From Ascarosepion bandense (taxonomy: Eukaryota > Mollusca > Cephalopoda > Sepiida > Sepiidae): 64,000 bases of DNA. Where the stretch lies: positions 839,501 to 903,500 of the forward strand of contig JBBBDQ010001274.1 in assembly GCA_037127315.1 (NCBI GenBank). The letters run 5' to 3'. Positions 20,806-31,699 of this stretch are shown here, piece by piece. The notes below the pieces were generated by a model, which had not been told where the DNA came from, searched no databases, and worked only from the letters and a program-made list of their open reading frames with translations. How positions within the stretch are numbered: position 1 is the first letter of the stretch; every line of letters begins with the position of its first letter. The translations under genes and the position numbers were made by a program.

Positions 20806-21950
20806 CACGTCCCTCAATAAGTCCCGAAACTGGCATATAGATGGCACCATTAATAAAAAAAATCCATATGGTTCTTATAAAGTACTAACCTTCAAATGGC
20901 ATGTGACAAAATTTGGGCTCAATCTGATTTACAAATTACAGTTGTTATTTAAGTGAAGCTATTGTTGCAAATTTTCCAAAGAATAGAAAATCTGCATTTC
21001 ATGTGTTAACAAAGCATGGCTTTTTGATGGGAAAAATAGCTTGATAAGTGTTATTCGGACACTGCTCCGTCGGAAAGAACGGTTAAGAGATGGTATGCTG
21101 ACTTTAAACGCAGTCGTACAGGCACAAATGATGCTGAACGCTCAAATCGCCGAAAATCAGCAGTTGTCCCGGAAAACACCAAACAAATCCGCAAACTTCT
21201 TTTGACCAATCATACATTGAAGTTACGTGAGATATCATAGAAGTTGAATATATCAGAAGGCAGTGTATTCACTATTTTGCATAAACATTTGTCAATGACA
21301 AAGCTGTGTTGAAAGTCGATCAAAAACAACAAAGCGTATACGATTTAGAGCGTTGTTTGCAACTGTTTCAACGCAACAAAAAGGAGTTTTTGTGTAAATA
21401 TGTGACAATTGATGAAACATGGATCCAACACTTTACTCTGGAGTCAAATTGTCAGTCAGCTGAGAGGACAGCAGCACGTGAAAGCCGTCCAAATCGACCA
21501 AAAACGGAGACATTAACAAGCAAGGATTCTGCCCCCGTATTTTGAAATATGCAAGGTATTTTGTTCATCGATTACATCAATAGCGAATATTATATAACAT
21601 TGTTGGTGCGTTTGAAGGAAGAAATCACTAAAAAATGGTCACAAATGTAGAAGAAAAATGTGATTTTTCACCGCGAGAACGCACTGTGTCACAAGTCGAT
21701 CACAACGATGGCAAAACTAGATGAATTACACTTCGAATTGCTTCCGGATCCACCCTATTCTCTAGATCTGGCTCTCAGCGACTACTGGCTGTTTGCAGAC
21801 CTCAAAAGAATGCTCCAGGGAAAGAGGTTTGGCTTCAATGAAAAAGTGATATCAGAAACTGAGGCGTATTTTGAGCTGAAAGACAAATCATTCTACAAAA
21901 GATGAACAAATAACTTAGAAAGTTAGGTTAAAGAGAGATAACTACATTGC
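20806..21950 (+). pseudogene. mariner transposase pseudogene, near full length
   Basis: The 5' end carries 'AATAAGTCCCGAAACTGGCA' and 'TAGATGGCACC', shared with the copy at 13.9-14.8 kb. The frame then decodes, with many stops, an HTH region (to 21300). Next come 'VDQKQQSVYDLERCLQLFQR', 'FLCKYVTIDETW' with the first catalytic Asp (21405), and 'IFHRENALCHKSITTMAKL', where the second acidic residue is Glu instead of Asp. 'LPDPPYSLDLALSDYWLFAD' holds the third Asp, and 'LKRMLQGKRFGFNEKVISE' ends near 21905. The D-34-D spacing type fits mariner. The 3' inverted repeat is not visible; the sequence passes into a different repeat at about 21950. Confidence 0.85.
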
Positions 21951-22004
21951 TACCAGAAGTCGCACAGCACATAAGAATGATATACCCCAGTGATCCTAAT
22001 AAAA

Positions 22005-22110
22005 GGTTCGGTTCGAAATTCCTAGCACCTGAAGAAGGCTGGGGCGTACAACGGCTGAAATGTCGTAAACATGGCAGTAAAGATGAGTATACTAGTCAAA
22101 ACAAAATAAA
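22005..22110 (+). repeat. Penelope-terminus-like module
   Basis: 'AATTCCTAGCACCTGAAGAA' at 22017 leads, after 21 nt, to GAAATGTCGTAAACATGG and 'AGTAAAGATGAG'. The same module occurs at 15.7 kb (minus) and twice at 7.84-8.09 kb. It abuts the 3' side of the mariner copy. Confidence 0.55.
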
Positions 22111-22278
22111 TAGTGCATATTTAACAATATTCCACAGAAATATCGTGAAATTATAAAGATTAAATTTATTCAACAAAATGCCGTTGGCTTTAATCACGGC
22201 CTCTAGATGACTTCGGAATCTTCTGTTACAATAAATTTTGTTTGTCTCTCGCTCATACGCGCTCAACATATAATAATC

Positions 22279-22815
22279 CAGGGTGTTTTAGCTTGGTTTG
22301 TTCAGTGGCCAGATGTAAGGGTCGATGAGGTTGCAGAAATTGTCTGACAGCCATAACTGGGTTCTCCTGCTTGTGTGGCATGGAGTAGAGACATGTTGCC
22401 AGACATAGGGTCTTCCAACAGCCATCCTCTTGACTCAGGACAGCATTATCTTATCAAGACACTTGGTGTAGACATCCGTGTTGAGTCTGAGGCTCTGTGG
22501 GAAGATAAATAGAGTCACAATTTTACCATCACTAGTGATCGCTCCAATCACCGTCTTAATCTTCATTGGACACATCAATGTCTTTTCAAATCCCCACCAC
22601 TCTTCTCGGATTGACACCCAAACACTATGAAACATTCTTTATTGGAAAGCGTTTCCAAATTTTTGGCGTAGTAAATTGTGTCATGTTACTCTCTTTCTCA
22701 CAGACAGTACCCAACGGACCTTACTATGCGCTGCTGTCAATAAAATCGAAAACATACAATGCGCATGTGCGAAATTAAATATATAACATGGCAATAATTT
22801 ACTCACCGCACCCTG
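22279..22815 (-). mobile_element. Tc1/mariner-type element, decayed, CAGGGTG ends
   Basis: Starts with CAGGGTG at 22279 and ends with CACCCTG at 22815, followed by TA. These short inverted ends fit a Tc1/mariner-superfamily element. The minus strand encodes a transposase remnant: 'FHSVWVSIREEWWGF', 'KTVIGAITSDGKIVTLFIFP', 'LRLNTDVYTKCLD', then after a stop 'GRPYVWQHVSTPCHTSRRTQ'. In that last block the catalytic Asp normally found before the Ala/Thr-Pro-Cys-His motif is Val. 'PYIWPLNKPS' then 'NTLDYYMLSAYERQT' follows. The family is distinct from the other mariners in this window. It is inactive. Confidence 0.75.
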
Positions 22816-23253
22816 TATATATTTGTTTTGTCGGGGCAACAATGTAACGCTGGAAAATCTCAATAAACAAATAATCGAAATTTTCTTGTTTGTCACATTC
22901 AACGAAATGTATTTGAAAGAAAGATTACCGCCCAAATACACACACACACACACACATACGCACGCACACACACGCACACACACACATGAGCGTGTGATTA
23001 TCTGTGTCTATATGTATGTATCAGCTATTAATTGAATTTTTTCTTTTCTATTCTTTCTCCTTCTTTCTTCGTTCTTTTGACTCTTTCTTGATTAATAATT
23101 TAGTATTTTTTTTCTTTCTCTCTCTCTTTTATATGTGTGTGTTTGATAGTTTTCTAGCGGTAAATCAATTCGTTTAGCTTTTTAATGTCTCGTCTGCTTT
23201 TTATTTTGCGCGCGTTGAAAACATTCCCTCTCGTTTCATCACACACACACACA

Positions 23254-23291
<38 letters not shown>

Positions 23292-23462
23292 TTCTTTAAC
23301 ACTTTACCTTTGTCTCCCTTTCCTATGCAAACCATTCCCTTTTTCTTTGTTGTCGTGAACACTCAGTCACTCTTGCTTATTCGTTTTCTTGTTATTTTAC
23401 TTCTTTTTTCTTGACTTATTCTCAATTGCTGTTCCTTTCACTTCGTAAATAGCTAATAACTT
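22816..23462. repeat. unassigned with (CA)n and (CA)n(TC)n microsatellites
   Basis: (CA)n at about 22937-22985 and (CA)n(TC)n at 23241-23289, in pyrimidine-rich sequence. No gene seen. Confidence 0.8.
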
Positions 23463-23474
23463 TTCTTCTTCTTC

Positions 23475-23852
23475 TATGTGGCCTATCCATTCAGGAGGTA
23501 GGCGATCATGGTTCTCCACGTCTCCCTATCCCTTGTAGCTCTTAGTATGTTTGCTCCTGTTACTCCAGGCAACCCCCGTTCCGTCATCCACCTGATTAGG
23601 CCCTGCAAATATGTTATCCGCTGCCTTCCTCTGTCTCTCTTTCCTTCTATCTGGCCAGTCAGTATCAGGTTCTTCAAGCTCTCCTTCCTCATTGCGTGTC
23701 ACAGGAACTTCAGTTGTCTCTTCGTGATGCTCAGTATTAATTTCCTTTTTGTTGCCATTCTTTCCAACACCTCATCGTTTCTTGCATGCTCAGTCCACGA
23801 TATCCGCAGCATCCTTCTGTAGAACCACATTTCCGCTGCTTCCAGTTTTGTA
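23475..23852 (-). pseudogene. RTE-like LINE, C-terminal fragment
   Basis: The minus strand decodes 'KLEAAEMWFYRRMLRIS' (near 23850-23800), a 'RKLILSITKRQLKFL' block, then an open run 'MRKESLKNLILTGQIEGKRD' and 'RGRQRITYLQGLIRWM' to 'ILRATRDRETWRTMIAYLLN' and a stop near 23483. It is the cleanest of the RTE C-termini in the window. It is only about 125 codons, inserted in a pyrimidine tract whose sequence resumes on both sides. Confidence 0.8.
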
Positions 23853-24300
23853 ACTTACTTTTCTCTTTTTTATTCTCTCTCCCCTCTTTCTTTCTTTCTT
23901 TCTTTCTTTCTTGCTTGCTTGCTTACTTGCTTGCTTGTTTGCTTGCTTGCTTTTATCCCTCCCTCTCTTAACTAATAACTTACTTTTTATTCTTTCTTCG
24001 ACTTTTTCTTATTTCTTTTTACTTTCTTTCTTTCATTTATCTCTCAATATCATCTAATGCATTCCTTTTTTTAATTCTCTTCCGTTTTCTTTCTTTTTTC
24101 TTTCTTCTTTTTTTATCTCTTTCAATCTTATCTAATATAATGCATTTTCTTTTTTATTCTCCCTCCTCTTCTTTCTTGTCTTCTTTCTTTTATCTCCCTT
24201 TCTTATCTAATACATTACGTTTTTTCTTTTTTATTCTTTCTCCCTTTCTTTCTTTAAATACGTATAGATAAATTGTGATAGATAAATTGTTCTCTCTCAA
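23853..24300 (+). repeat. pyrimidine tract with (TTTC)n and (TTGC)n
   Basis: T/C-rich continuation of the composition seen at 17.6-20.1 kb, with (TTTC)n at about 23884-23911 and (CTTG)n at 23911-23950. It contains the same 'CTAATAACTTA.TTTTTATTC' punctuation. Confidence 0.85.
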
Positions 24301-24314
24301 TTACTGTCTCTTTC

Positions 24315-24480
24315 AGTTCTTCGACTTGGCGTGTTGGTTAGAAAGCGCGTCTCGTTAGGAACATTACAACTGAGAAGTGAGTTTGATTCCCACTGGGTGC
24401 CCCATACTTTCGGCCTTGTGCCACATATAAATATCGCTTAGAAAATCAACTCTTTCACTTCGTAACCTACGACTGCCACT
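24315..24480 (+). repeat. possible tRNA-derived SINE head, third family
   Basis: 'TGGCGTGTTGGTTAGAAAGC' (A-box-like, about 24327) and 'GAGTTTGATTCCCACTGGG' (B-box-like, about 24380) have tRNA-like spacing. They are followed by 'GGCCTTGTGCC'. No second copy is visible here. Confidence 0.45.
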
Positions 24481-24599
24481 CACACACTTTCTTTTTTCAA
24501 ATAGAACAGGTTTTTTCCGGGAAATATATAGCTGTTTTGAATATCCCGAGGACTGCATGCGCGATCTTGGCACTATTTCTCAACCAATCAAAGGAAAAT

Positions 24600-25200
24600 T
24601 TGCAGTTTATATTTTAACATATACTCTCGCATAACGTTGTACAGTTCTCAGCGAGACGTCACTGTGCTCGTATCGCATTTAAAAACAAGTATGCAGCAAT
24701 TTCTCCCGAGATATTCGTCCGCGGAATATTGCTTCCAAAAGTGATTCAACGTGCAAAGTCCTGTCAAAACGTTGGCAACGATGCTACAAATTTGAACAAG
24801 AATCCATTGAAAATGCTTGAAAAGTTGAGTACTGTTTCAGCAAGAAAAATATAAGCGAATGAAGAACTGAGTGTAGATTGAAATCAATGGAAATTGGCGA
24901 ATGATTGTGCGAGAATTTGAACATCCGAAAATTTCACGGACGCTCCGGAAAATTTCCAGCTACTTTGAATACATGTCATGCGTTTTCTTCACGTTTCATG
25001 AAGGGATTTTTGGCAAATAACGCATTGCACAAGTACCAAAACCTATAGAGTATCAATTTGTTTCACTGCGATTTCTGGCTTTTCCAGCAAAAGAGATTAA
25101 GACGAAAGTGAAGATTTTATTAAATAAAACAATAGGACTGACACTGGAATAAGTGTGTAAAATCCAAAGGAATCTACTACATCAGGGGTTTGTACTTTGA
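24600..25200 (+). pseudogene. very decayed transposase-like remnant (weak)
   Basis: Short frames near 24995-25190 ('FLANNALHKYQN', 'FHCDFWLF' and 'VKSKGIYYIRGLYFE') faintly recall the end of a mariner/SETMAR-type transposase. There are many stops and at least two frame changes, and no terminal repeats are seen. I cannot confirm it. Confidence 0.25.
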
Positions 25201-25224
25201 GTAAGACGCGTTTCGCGAAGGGTC

Positions 25225-25830
25225 GTAACTTCGTAAATTCTCACCAAACTCCACATTTGACTCGTCTGGCGTACCTGCACCCGACTTCCCTCTTAGAAGT
25301 GAGGCTCAACTGAAAGATGTTTACATAAGTCCATCTCTGGTATGTAAGATAATATCAAAACTTGACCCCCACAGGTCGAGCGGAGGTGATGGAATCCCGG
25401 TCATTTTCTTGAAAAAATAGGCCCTCCTCTGTCCTCTCTAAACTTCTCTAAATTACTGCCTTTCTGCTTCCTGTTTTCCTGCCTGCTGGAAGTCGTCTTC
25501 TACGGTTTCTGTATTTTGAGAACTCAGAGGAACCCTCGAACCCATCCAATTATCGCTCCATCAGCCTTCTACAAATTTTCGGAAAAGTGTTTGATGATAT
25601 TATCAAATCTGAAATAGTTCAACATCTTACTGTCTATAAACTGTTCTCAGACAGACAGTATGGATTCCGCTTTGCCAGGTATACTGCCAATATGCTAACG
25701 GCTATCACGGAGTACATATACCATAAGTCCGGCGAGACTCGTGCTATTGCCCTGGATATCTCCAAGGCTTTTGATAAGGTTTGGCACGCTGGCCTTCTGC
25801 GCAAGCTACAGGGTCTTCAGCAGCAGCTAT
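25225..25830 (+). pseudogene. jockey/CR1-like LINE reverse transcriptase fragment
   Basis: The plus strand decodes, with stops and frameshifts, 'LDPHRSSGGDGIPVIFLKK', corresponding to the DKASGPDGIP motif. A '(S)NYRSISLLQIFGKVFDD' block follows, then a clean run: 'LFSDRQYGFRFARYTANML', 'KSGETRAIALDISKAFDKVW' and 'HAGLLRKLQ'. These are motifs 1-4 of a non-LTR reverse transcriptase; the YADD motif is missing because the element stops at a CAG-rich tract at 25815. The endonuclease is absent. Confidence 0.8.
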
Positions 25831-25965
25831 AGACAAAACCGGCCACTCAACAGCAGCTGCAACAGCAAAACAGACGCAGTATCGGCAACAACAGCAGCAG
25901 GAGCAGTAGCTACAGCAGCTACAATAACCGGAGGAGTTGCCACAGTGGAGCCTCAACATTAATGT
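25815..25965. repeat. CAG/CAA-rich low-complexity tract
   Basis: Imperfect CAG and CAA triplets ('CAGCAGCAGCTA', 'CAACAGCAAAAC', 'CAACAACAGCAGCAGG'). It marks the junction between the truncated reverse transcriptase and the next LINE. Confidence 0.75.
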
Positions 25966-26640
25966 GGGAGAGTTGCCCCCTCCTCGGTTATCCTATTCAA
26001 AAAGTAGGAGGGAGGATGACGAAGTGGACGTTAATATGGCTAAGAAGTCTAGAGGATGCATGGTAGAGCGAGCTATATAACATGTTAAGTCTCGATCCGT
26101 CCTGATGTCAGCAGTATGAAGAGACAACGTGCCTGAAAGACAAAGCAAAACAATAAGCTACTCCTCGCTGTCTCTCTCTCTCCCCTACACTGTTTCCCAA
26201 AGGACTTCCACAAGGGGTTACTATTTATCCTGTGGACTACCAGGCCCTCAGGTGGGACCTTTCATCACAGAGAAGGGTTTTTCTTAGGCTTTTATTCAAA
26301 TTAACGTATATCAACTTCCAAATTTCTCAAATGTCCCTGGGGTCATCACATTAATAATGAACTCTGATGACAGGTCGAATGTCTCTGACTTTATCTTTCT
26401 CGCCAATAAATTATTTTCTAAATTAAGAATGGTGAAAATGGAGTCGCCAGAACTTAAAAAATGTCCAAGCTCAGTACACGGAGTGCCTCGATTCGTGTCC
26501 ATCCCACTCTTTATAGGGCCCTAAGATTAAGACCCCCCCCCCCCACAGACGTCAGCGGGATTGTCCTAGATAGACGGATTTCTTCTGACATGGGATCTGA
26601 GAGCCTAGGACAGTCCATCGGGGGATTGTCCTCCACAGAT
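25966..26640 (+). pseudogene. region upstream of the Tx1-like LINE endonuclease, possible ORF1 remnant
   Basis: Contains 'REDDEVDVNMAKKSRG' near 26010 and an 88-codon open frame from 26461 without domain similarity, including a C14 run at 26531. I place it with the downstream LINE because of position and orientation only. Confidence 0.3.
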
Positions 26641-26654
26641 TTCCGACTAGTCTG

Positions 26655-27360
26655 TGCCTATGCTGTACTGAAAAATGAATATCAAGTTGGCATGCTTGAA
26701 GGCAATGGGCTTGAGGGATCGGAGTAAACTTGTTTGCCTTCTTCGTGACTTCTTGTCATTTGATGTGGCTGCTCTCCAGGAGACACATTTTTTTACGACG
26801 ACGATGCTTCTGATGTCTAGAGACTTTGTTCAGCATACAGGGATCGGCTGGCCAAAGGTTTTCCCTTGATGTTTAAGCATATACTGAGCGCGAGGGTGGA
26901 CTTTGTACATTTCAGTGATGCCGGGGAGGCGTTTGATGCTGGCCAATATTTCTGTGAAAAATATTTCGTTTCTGGTCGTTGCGGTTTATGTACCAAACGA
27001 CCCGACTGAGCATTGTTCTTTCTTCCGTCAATGTAATCGTTGCTGCGCACCTAATCTTAATGGGAAATTGGAATACCATCTTGGACCCCGTTAGATATGG
27101 GCAGGTACTAGCAGGAGTTTGCATGATCTAGCCTGGCCGATCTGACCAACATGTTTGATCGCATCGATAGATACAGTAGCCGTCTACTCGGGTTGCCAGC
27201 TATCTGAATAGAATATTGGTGAGTACAGTTGATCTAGCTTTGCTAGATTGTCCTACGTTCCACTGGTCAGACTATTCAAGCTACAAAATCGTTTATGCTC
27301 GGATGGCGTTGGACTTTAGTGCTATAATGGCTTACTCAACAGGTGGGAGAATACCGTACT
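26655..27360 (+). pseudogene. Tx1/L1-like LINE, apurinic endonuclease domain remnant
   Basis: The plus strand decodes 'LACLKAMGLRDRSKLVCLLR' and 'DFLSFDVAALQETHF'. The latter contains the QETH motif of an AP-endonuclease domain. After frameshifts, 'LANISVKNISFLVVAVYVPN' and 'DPTEHCSFF' (the AVYAPN-like strand) follow, then near 27190 a 'SYLNRILVST' block and 'LDCPTFHWSDYSSYK', corresponding to the terminal SDH motif. Order and spacing fit the ORF2 endonuclease of Tx1/L1 elements. Several frameshifts make it dead. The matching reverse transcriptase is about 3 kb downstream (30.4 kb). Confidence 0.75.
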
Positions 27361-28325
27361 ACTTTAGTGCAGCGGGAGTTTCCGACAGTATTTAGAAAGG
27401 TCCTTGTGAATTTAAAAATAGGAGAAGACCGAAAAACACTAATTTTGCTAGACTAAATATATAGTGACGAACGAAAACAGAAGAAAATGATAATTAAAGT
27501 TTTAAAAGCAAAGAGGTCATCTGGTTTTTGGTCAAGACTGAAATAAGTGGTAGTATATTCTAATGACCTCGTAAATTGATAAAATTTTTATGACCATTGA
27601 AGACAAGCGACCAGTTTAGATAAATGTTTTAACTTGAATGACAGAGTTACCTATGGGATAAATTCAGTCGATTGATAAGAATTAACCTTTAAGACTAAAC
27701 TGGCGTTCAAAAAAAAAAAAAAAATAGAAAAGAATGGCAATTAAATTTTTCGCCTGCCGAACGAGATAAAACGTCTCAAATCAAGGATTGTTCCATTTTT
27801 TGTCACTTGTTGACAATGGGGTCGAGATTATAAGTCCCAGGTGTGAAGACGACCACACAAAATGGCCCGATAAGTGTGAATTTTAGAGCTGTAATTAAAA
27901 TCTGGCCGTTTGGGCTATATCACGCCTCTCGGGCTGTGATGGTGAGAGGTACTGACACAAAGGAGGAAGGAGACGGGTTTGTTCAGCTAACTAAAAGAAA
28001 GAGAGGGTCTTGATTGTTTGTTTGGAGGAAGGCCAGCATGCCCAGAGCACGATATACACCACTCCTGCTTGATGCAGGCCTCCTACGGCGAGTTCGTCTG
28101 GCGTGCATCGAGGCCGGGGCCGGGACAGGATGCCAGGGCGGCCACCTTTTGCTAGAAATATTCAACATAAGAGGTGAAGTCACAGACTAGACCGGTGAAA
28201 CCTGGCAGAGACGTCTTGCAGAGGATGCATACCACATAACAGTGTGTGCAGACAGGAGAGTCAGTTCGACCGGCTACCGAGAAAGAGACAGATCGGCCGG
28301 CCACACAAACACACATACACAGAGA

Positions 28326-28364
<39 letters not shown>

Positions 28365-30330
28365 GTTGGCCGAGGAGACAAAATGCAGAGAGTGTGCAGA
28401 GATATGCAGACAGAGAACAACGGCAGACCAGAAGACAGTGTTTGCAGACCGGAGAGACCTGGTGAAGACTAAACTGGAGAAAATCGACAAAGACAGGATA
28501 CACGAAAGATTCGACTGCAGACGTGAAGATACACCGACCGGAGAGACCCGGAGGAGACCAGGCCGAAGAAATCCGGCGGAGACATAACACTCGAGTGAGA
28601 TTCGACGGCCATCTTCTGTAGAGATAGACATTGAACATGAAGAGGAAAAGTCGACAGACCTCAAGAGACATAGAAAGAAGACGAGACTCAGGCCGGAGAG
28701 ACCCGGCTGAGATGTGAAAGACGGAAGAGACCCGGTGAAGATATGGTGCATGCAGTGCACTCAACGGCAGATGTGAAGAGACACAAACTAGAAACCAGAG
28801 ACCGAGGAGACCAGAGTGTGAGAGAACGCAGTCAATACAGAGACTGGTGCATACCAGAAGAAAGAGGCAGACCAGAGAAGAGAGACGAGACCACTGCTTT
28901 ACCTGATCTGATGTAATTTGCCGTACTAAAGAAAAACCTTGGAATAAAAGCTTATTCCAGAAATCTCGCTAAAAACCATAGACAAGAAACATTGTGTCAC
29001 GATAATCGGGAAGGGTCGATAGTTATTGCATGGAGAATATAGACGTCTTTGAGTCACAAATAACTGTACAAGCAACTTTGTAACCAGGATTTACATATAA
29101 ATAATTTTCTTTTATCCAAGTGATTTTTTTTTTCGTAAGACATTACTCGGACCGGACCAAACCAAGTCATCAATTCCAGTCGACTATTCAGAGCAAGCTA
29201 GTCTTGCGACCAATCAACACAACGTGGGGCAAGACAAGGTTTGGGCCGGAGCTATCAACTCCACGATCAACTCCATGATCAAACGAGGGGACCGAGCTTA
29301 AGTATGGACCGACCGCGGGATGGACGTTATAGTTAAGGGGAATGGTTTGTAAAAATAATGGAAGAGGCAAAAGGATAAGATTAGGACTTTCACCATCAAA
29401 TTTAGAGTGAGAGCTACCAGAATCAGGTAGTTAGACATAGTTTAAACAAGATGTCTAACGAAGAAATGAAGCTGGGTGCAATATTTGTTGTTTATTCATT
29501 ACAATGATATTTTGGTTAGTGTGGATTTTTGACGTGAGGTGTATTTGCGCTTAGCGATGCAGATGTTTTTTAAGATTTGAAAAAATGGGTGTTATTAGAA
29601 ATGTAAAGCAGGTGAAAAAGAGAATACGTTTAGATTTAAAGATTTTTGTTTTGTGTAACCAATGGTCAGAAAAGGTTAAGCCCTATATAGAATTTGCACC
29701 GGAAGACAACTGTCAATAGACTGGAAGTGACGTCAAGATGACAGTTGGGAGTAGTAATTTAGAGCTTTGAATTGAGAATTTTGATTTCAAACGTCGAAGG
29801 GAACGTTTGGTCCTAAGTTGGGCTTAGTCCGATGCGGGGGGGCGCTGACAACTCGACTATAGAACCTCCTGTCACTCCACGGCAAGTCACGAGGCTCTTT
29901 TAAAAAATAGAAATAATATATGCTTATATTTCATTTACATTTTAGGTCCGGTCTTTTGTTTCCGAAAAGTCTTTTGTTGCAGATTATTATTGTTTGTACA
30001 GACGAGGAGATGAAAGGCGGAGAAGAAAACTGTGAAAATGTCTAAATAAAATCCGAGTTGATAGTTAATCGTCAATATTTTAAAGAAATGAAATTGCAGT
30101 TGTAAAATTTATTCAGGTTGATGTAGTTCCCCGGCAAAATGAAATTGAATTTTTTTATGGGAAGAAAAAGGAAGTTTATTGTTTCTGTCGACACAGTTAA
30201 AGAGCAGAAATTATGAATCGTGAAAGTTGTCACAGTGAAAGTCGGGCTGAGTGTTAATCACCGACGAAGTGAAATATGATTTGAGGAGTCTTAATCGTCT
30301 TCATCCAGCGTTGATTGTTCCAGCACCATT
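27361..30330. other. unassigned 3-kb insert between LINE domains, with an A/G-rich block
   Basis: No recognisable domain. 27710-27725 is an A-run. 28200-28880 is A/G-rich on the plus strand with (GA)n at 28321-28361 and loosely repeated 'CGGAGAGACC(C/T)GG' and 'GACCCGGTGAAGA' motifs (28440-28740). 28940-29160 contains 'GGAATAAAAGCTTATTCC', a palindrome. Frames of 100-200 codons across the A/G-rich block are composition artefacts. Confidence 0.4.
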
Positions 30331-30374
30331 AATAAGACATCGTTGGGTCCAACATTGTTTTCCTAGAAGAAATA

Positions 30375-31300
30375 TATACATGACGGGTATATAACAAATT
30401 ACTCAAGGAGGAAATATGCCGAGATTCCAATCTACGATCCGATACCCCAGATTGACCATCGATCAGAGATATGTGTGAGTCATTTCGGCAGCATTTCCAA
30501 AACCGGTTCACCAAGTAGCCTGGTCTCGATGATGAGAAATTTTGCAACAATTTAAACTATTTTCCTCGAATCTTATTGACTGAAGTGACTGGCTGGGAGA
30601 GTGAGCTCACAAAGGGCAAATTCCATATAGCATTGAAAAGGGTCGGCAGTGACAAGTTTCCGGGTCCTAATGGTCTGTCCTACGAATTGTACTTGAGGAC
30701 GTTACACATGTTTGTTTCGATTTTGACAGTAGTGTTGAACAAGTGGTTTTTACAGGGATTCGTTCCCGCTCGGATTTGCAAGGGTATGATCACACTGTTG
30801 ACAAAGAACAAATATGTTGTGTAAAACTTAGACAATTAAAAGCTCATAATTCTTCTAAACGCAGAGTTAAAGATTTTAGCCAAGATTCTAACGGAGCGCT
30901 TGAATTCATTAGCCTTATCATTACTGTTTTCCCTTCCGATGTTGAGCACCGTCGTAAACATCGGCATCAGTTGGGATTCTTCACCGAGTTTCGAGAGGCA
31001 TTGCATTGTATCGGGAACTATTGCATTGTATCTCTCTCTCTCTCTCTCCCCGCCCAGCGGCGAATTATCTCGGCAATTGATCCAGAACTCGCCCTCCTAG
31101 TCTGGGGTGAAAGACATGGCGTTTCTAACACTGGTATCTGTTGTAAAGGTGATGGTTTGGAAGATGCCGATCAAGAAAACGACCGTGGTTCTCATCAGTA
31201 TCTAACTTGTTCTATTGGCCATCAGCTCAGTATGAAGATCAGGTCTGATAGAAAGCGTTTGATCTCGGTAGATTTCAACGAAAGTTGAATAAGAATGGCG
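30375..31300 (+). pseudogene. Tx1-like LINE reverse transcriptase remnant
   Basis: The plus strand decodes 'HMCESFRQHFQNRFTK' near 30470, then 'FHIALKRVGSDKFPGPNG' and 'LSYELYLRTLHMFVSILT', the N-terminal motif of Tx1/L1-type reverse transcriptases. A 'GFVPARICKGMITLLTKN' block follows. After a frameshift comes a very decayed 'LRQLKAHNSSKRRVKDFSQD' region corresponding to the ITLLN strand. The catalytic YxDD block is not found. It probably belongs to the same element as the endonuclease at 26.7-27.4 kb. Confidence 0.7.
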
Positions 31301-31324
31301 AGCTTGGTTCGCGTGAATTAGACT

Positions 31325-31680
31325 ACTTTTGATTTTCTTTATGTGCGTTATGGTGCAGTAGACATCGGCTCGAAACGAGAAATTGGAAAGCAGAGTTCGA
31401 ATACCAATCGTATACCAGTTGAATTCATTATATTCATTTAGGTACAAATACCCTAGGAAAATATATTAATCCGTCGGTTCTTCCTCCAACTATGTGCTAA
31501 ATTGCAGAACAGATTAGGTTCTATAGCCTTGTTTGACAACCAGTCTACCGTAACAACATACTGCGGGAAAATCTTCTGCCCAGTCTTTTGAGACATGATC
31601 GCCTGAGCGTGTATTACGTACGGTACTTAATTGGCTGAATGATAGACACAACAGGACGGATTCCTGACTGACCTATCCCT
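31325..31680 (+). repeat. tRNA-derived SINE, family A
   Basis: Second plus-strand copy of the family at 13607-13917: 'TATGGTGCAGTAGACATCGG', 'GAGTTCGAATACC', 'TTCATTTAGGTACAAATA', 'AGAACAGATTAGGTT', 'ACCAGTCTACCG', 'GAAAATCTTCTGCCCAGTC' and 'GAGACATGATCGCCTGAGCG'. Several point differences from the other copies indicate independent old insertions. Confidence 0.7.
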
Positions 31681-31699
31681 GGTTAAACTAGATTCTTTT

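Noticed and set aside
24600..25200. Complete transposase gene
   Set aside because: Only faint motif-like strings in different frames; no terminal repeats.
28152..28764. 202- and 167-codon minus-strand frames and several plus-strand frames
   Set aside because: They overlap in several frames in an A/G-rich block with a (GA)n run; none has a recognisable domain.
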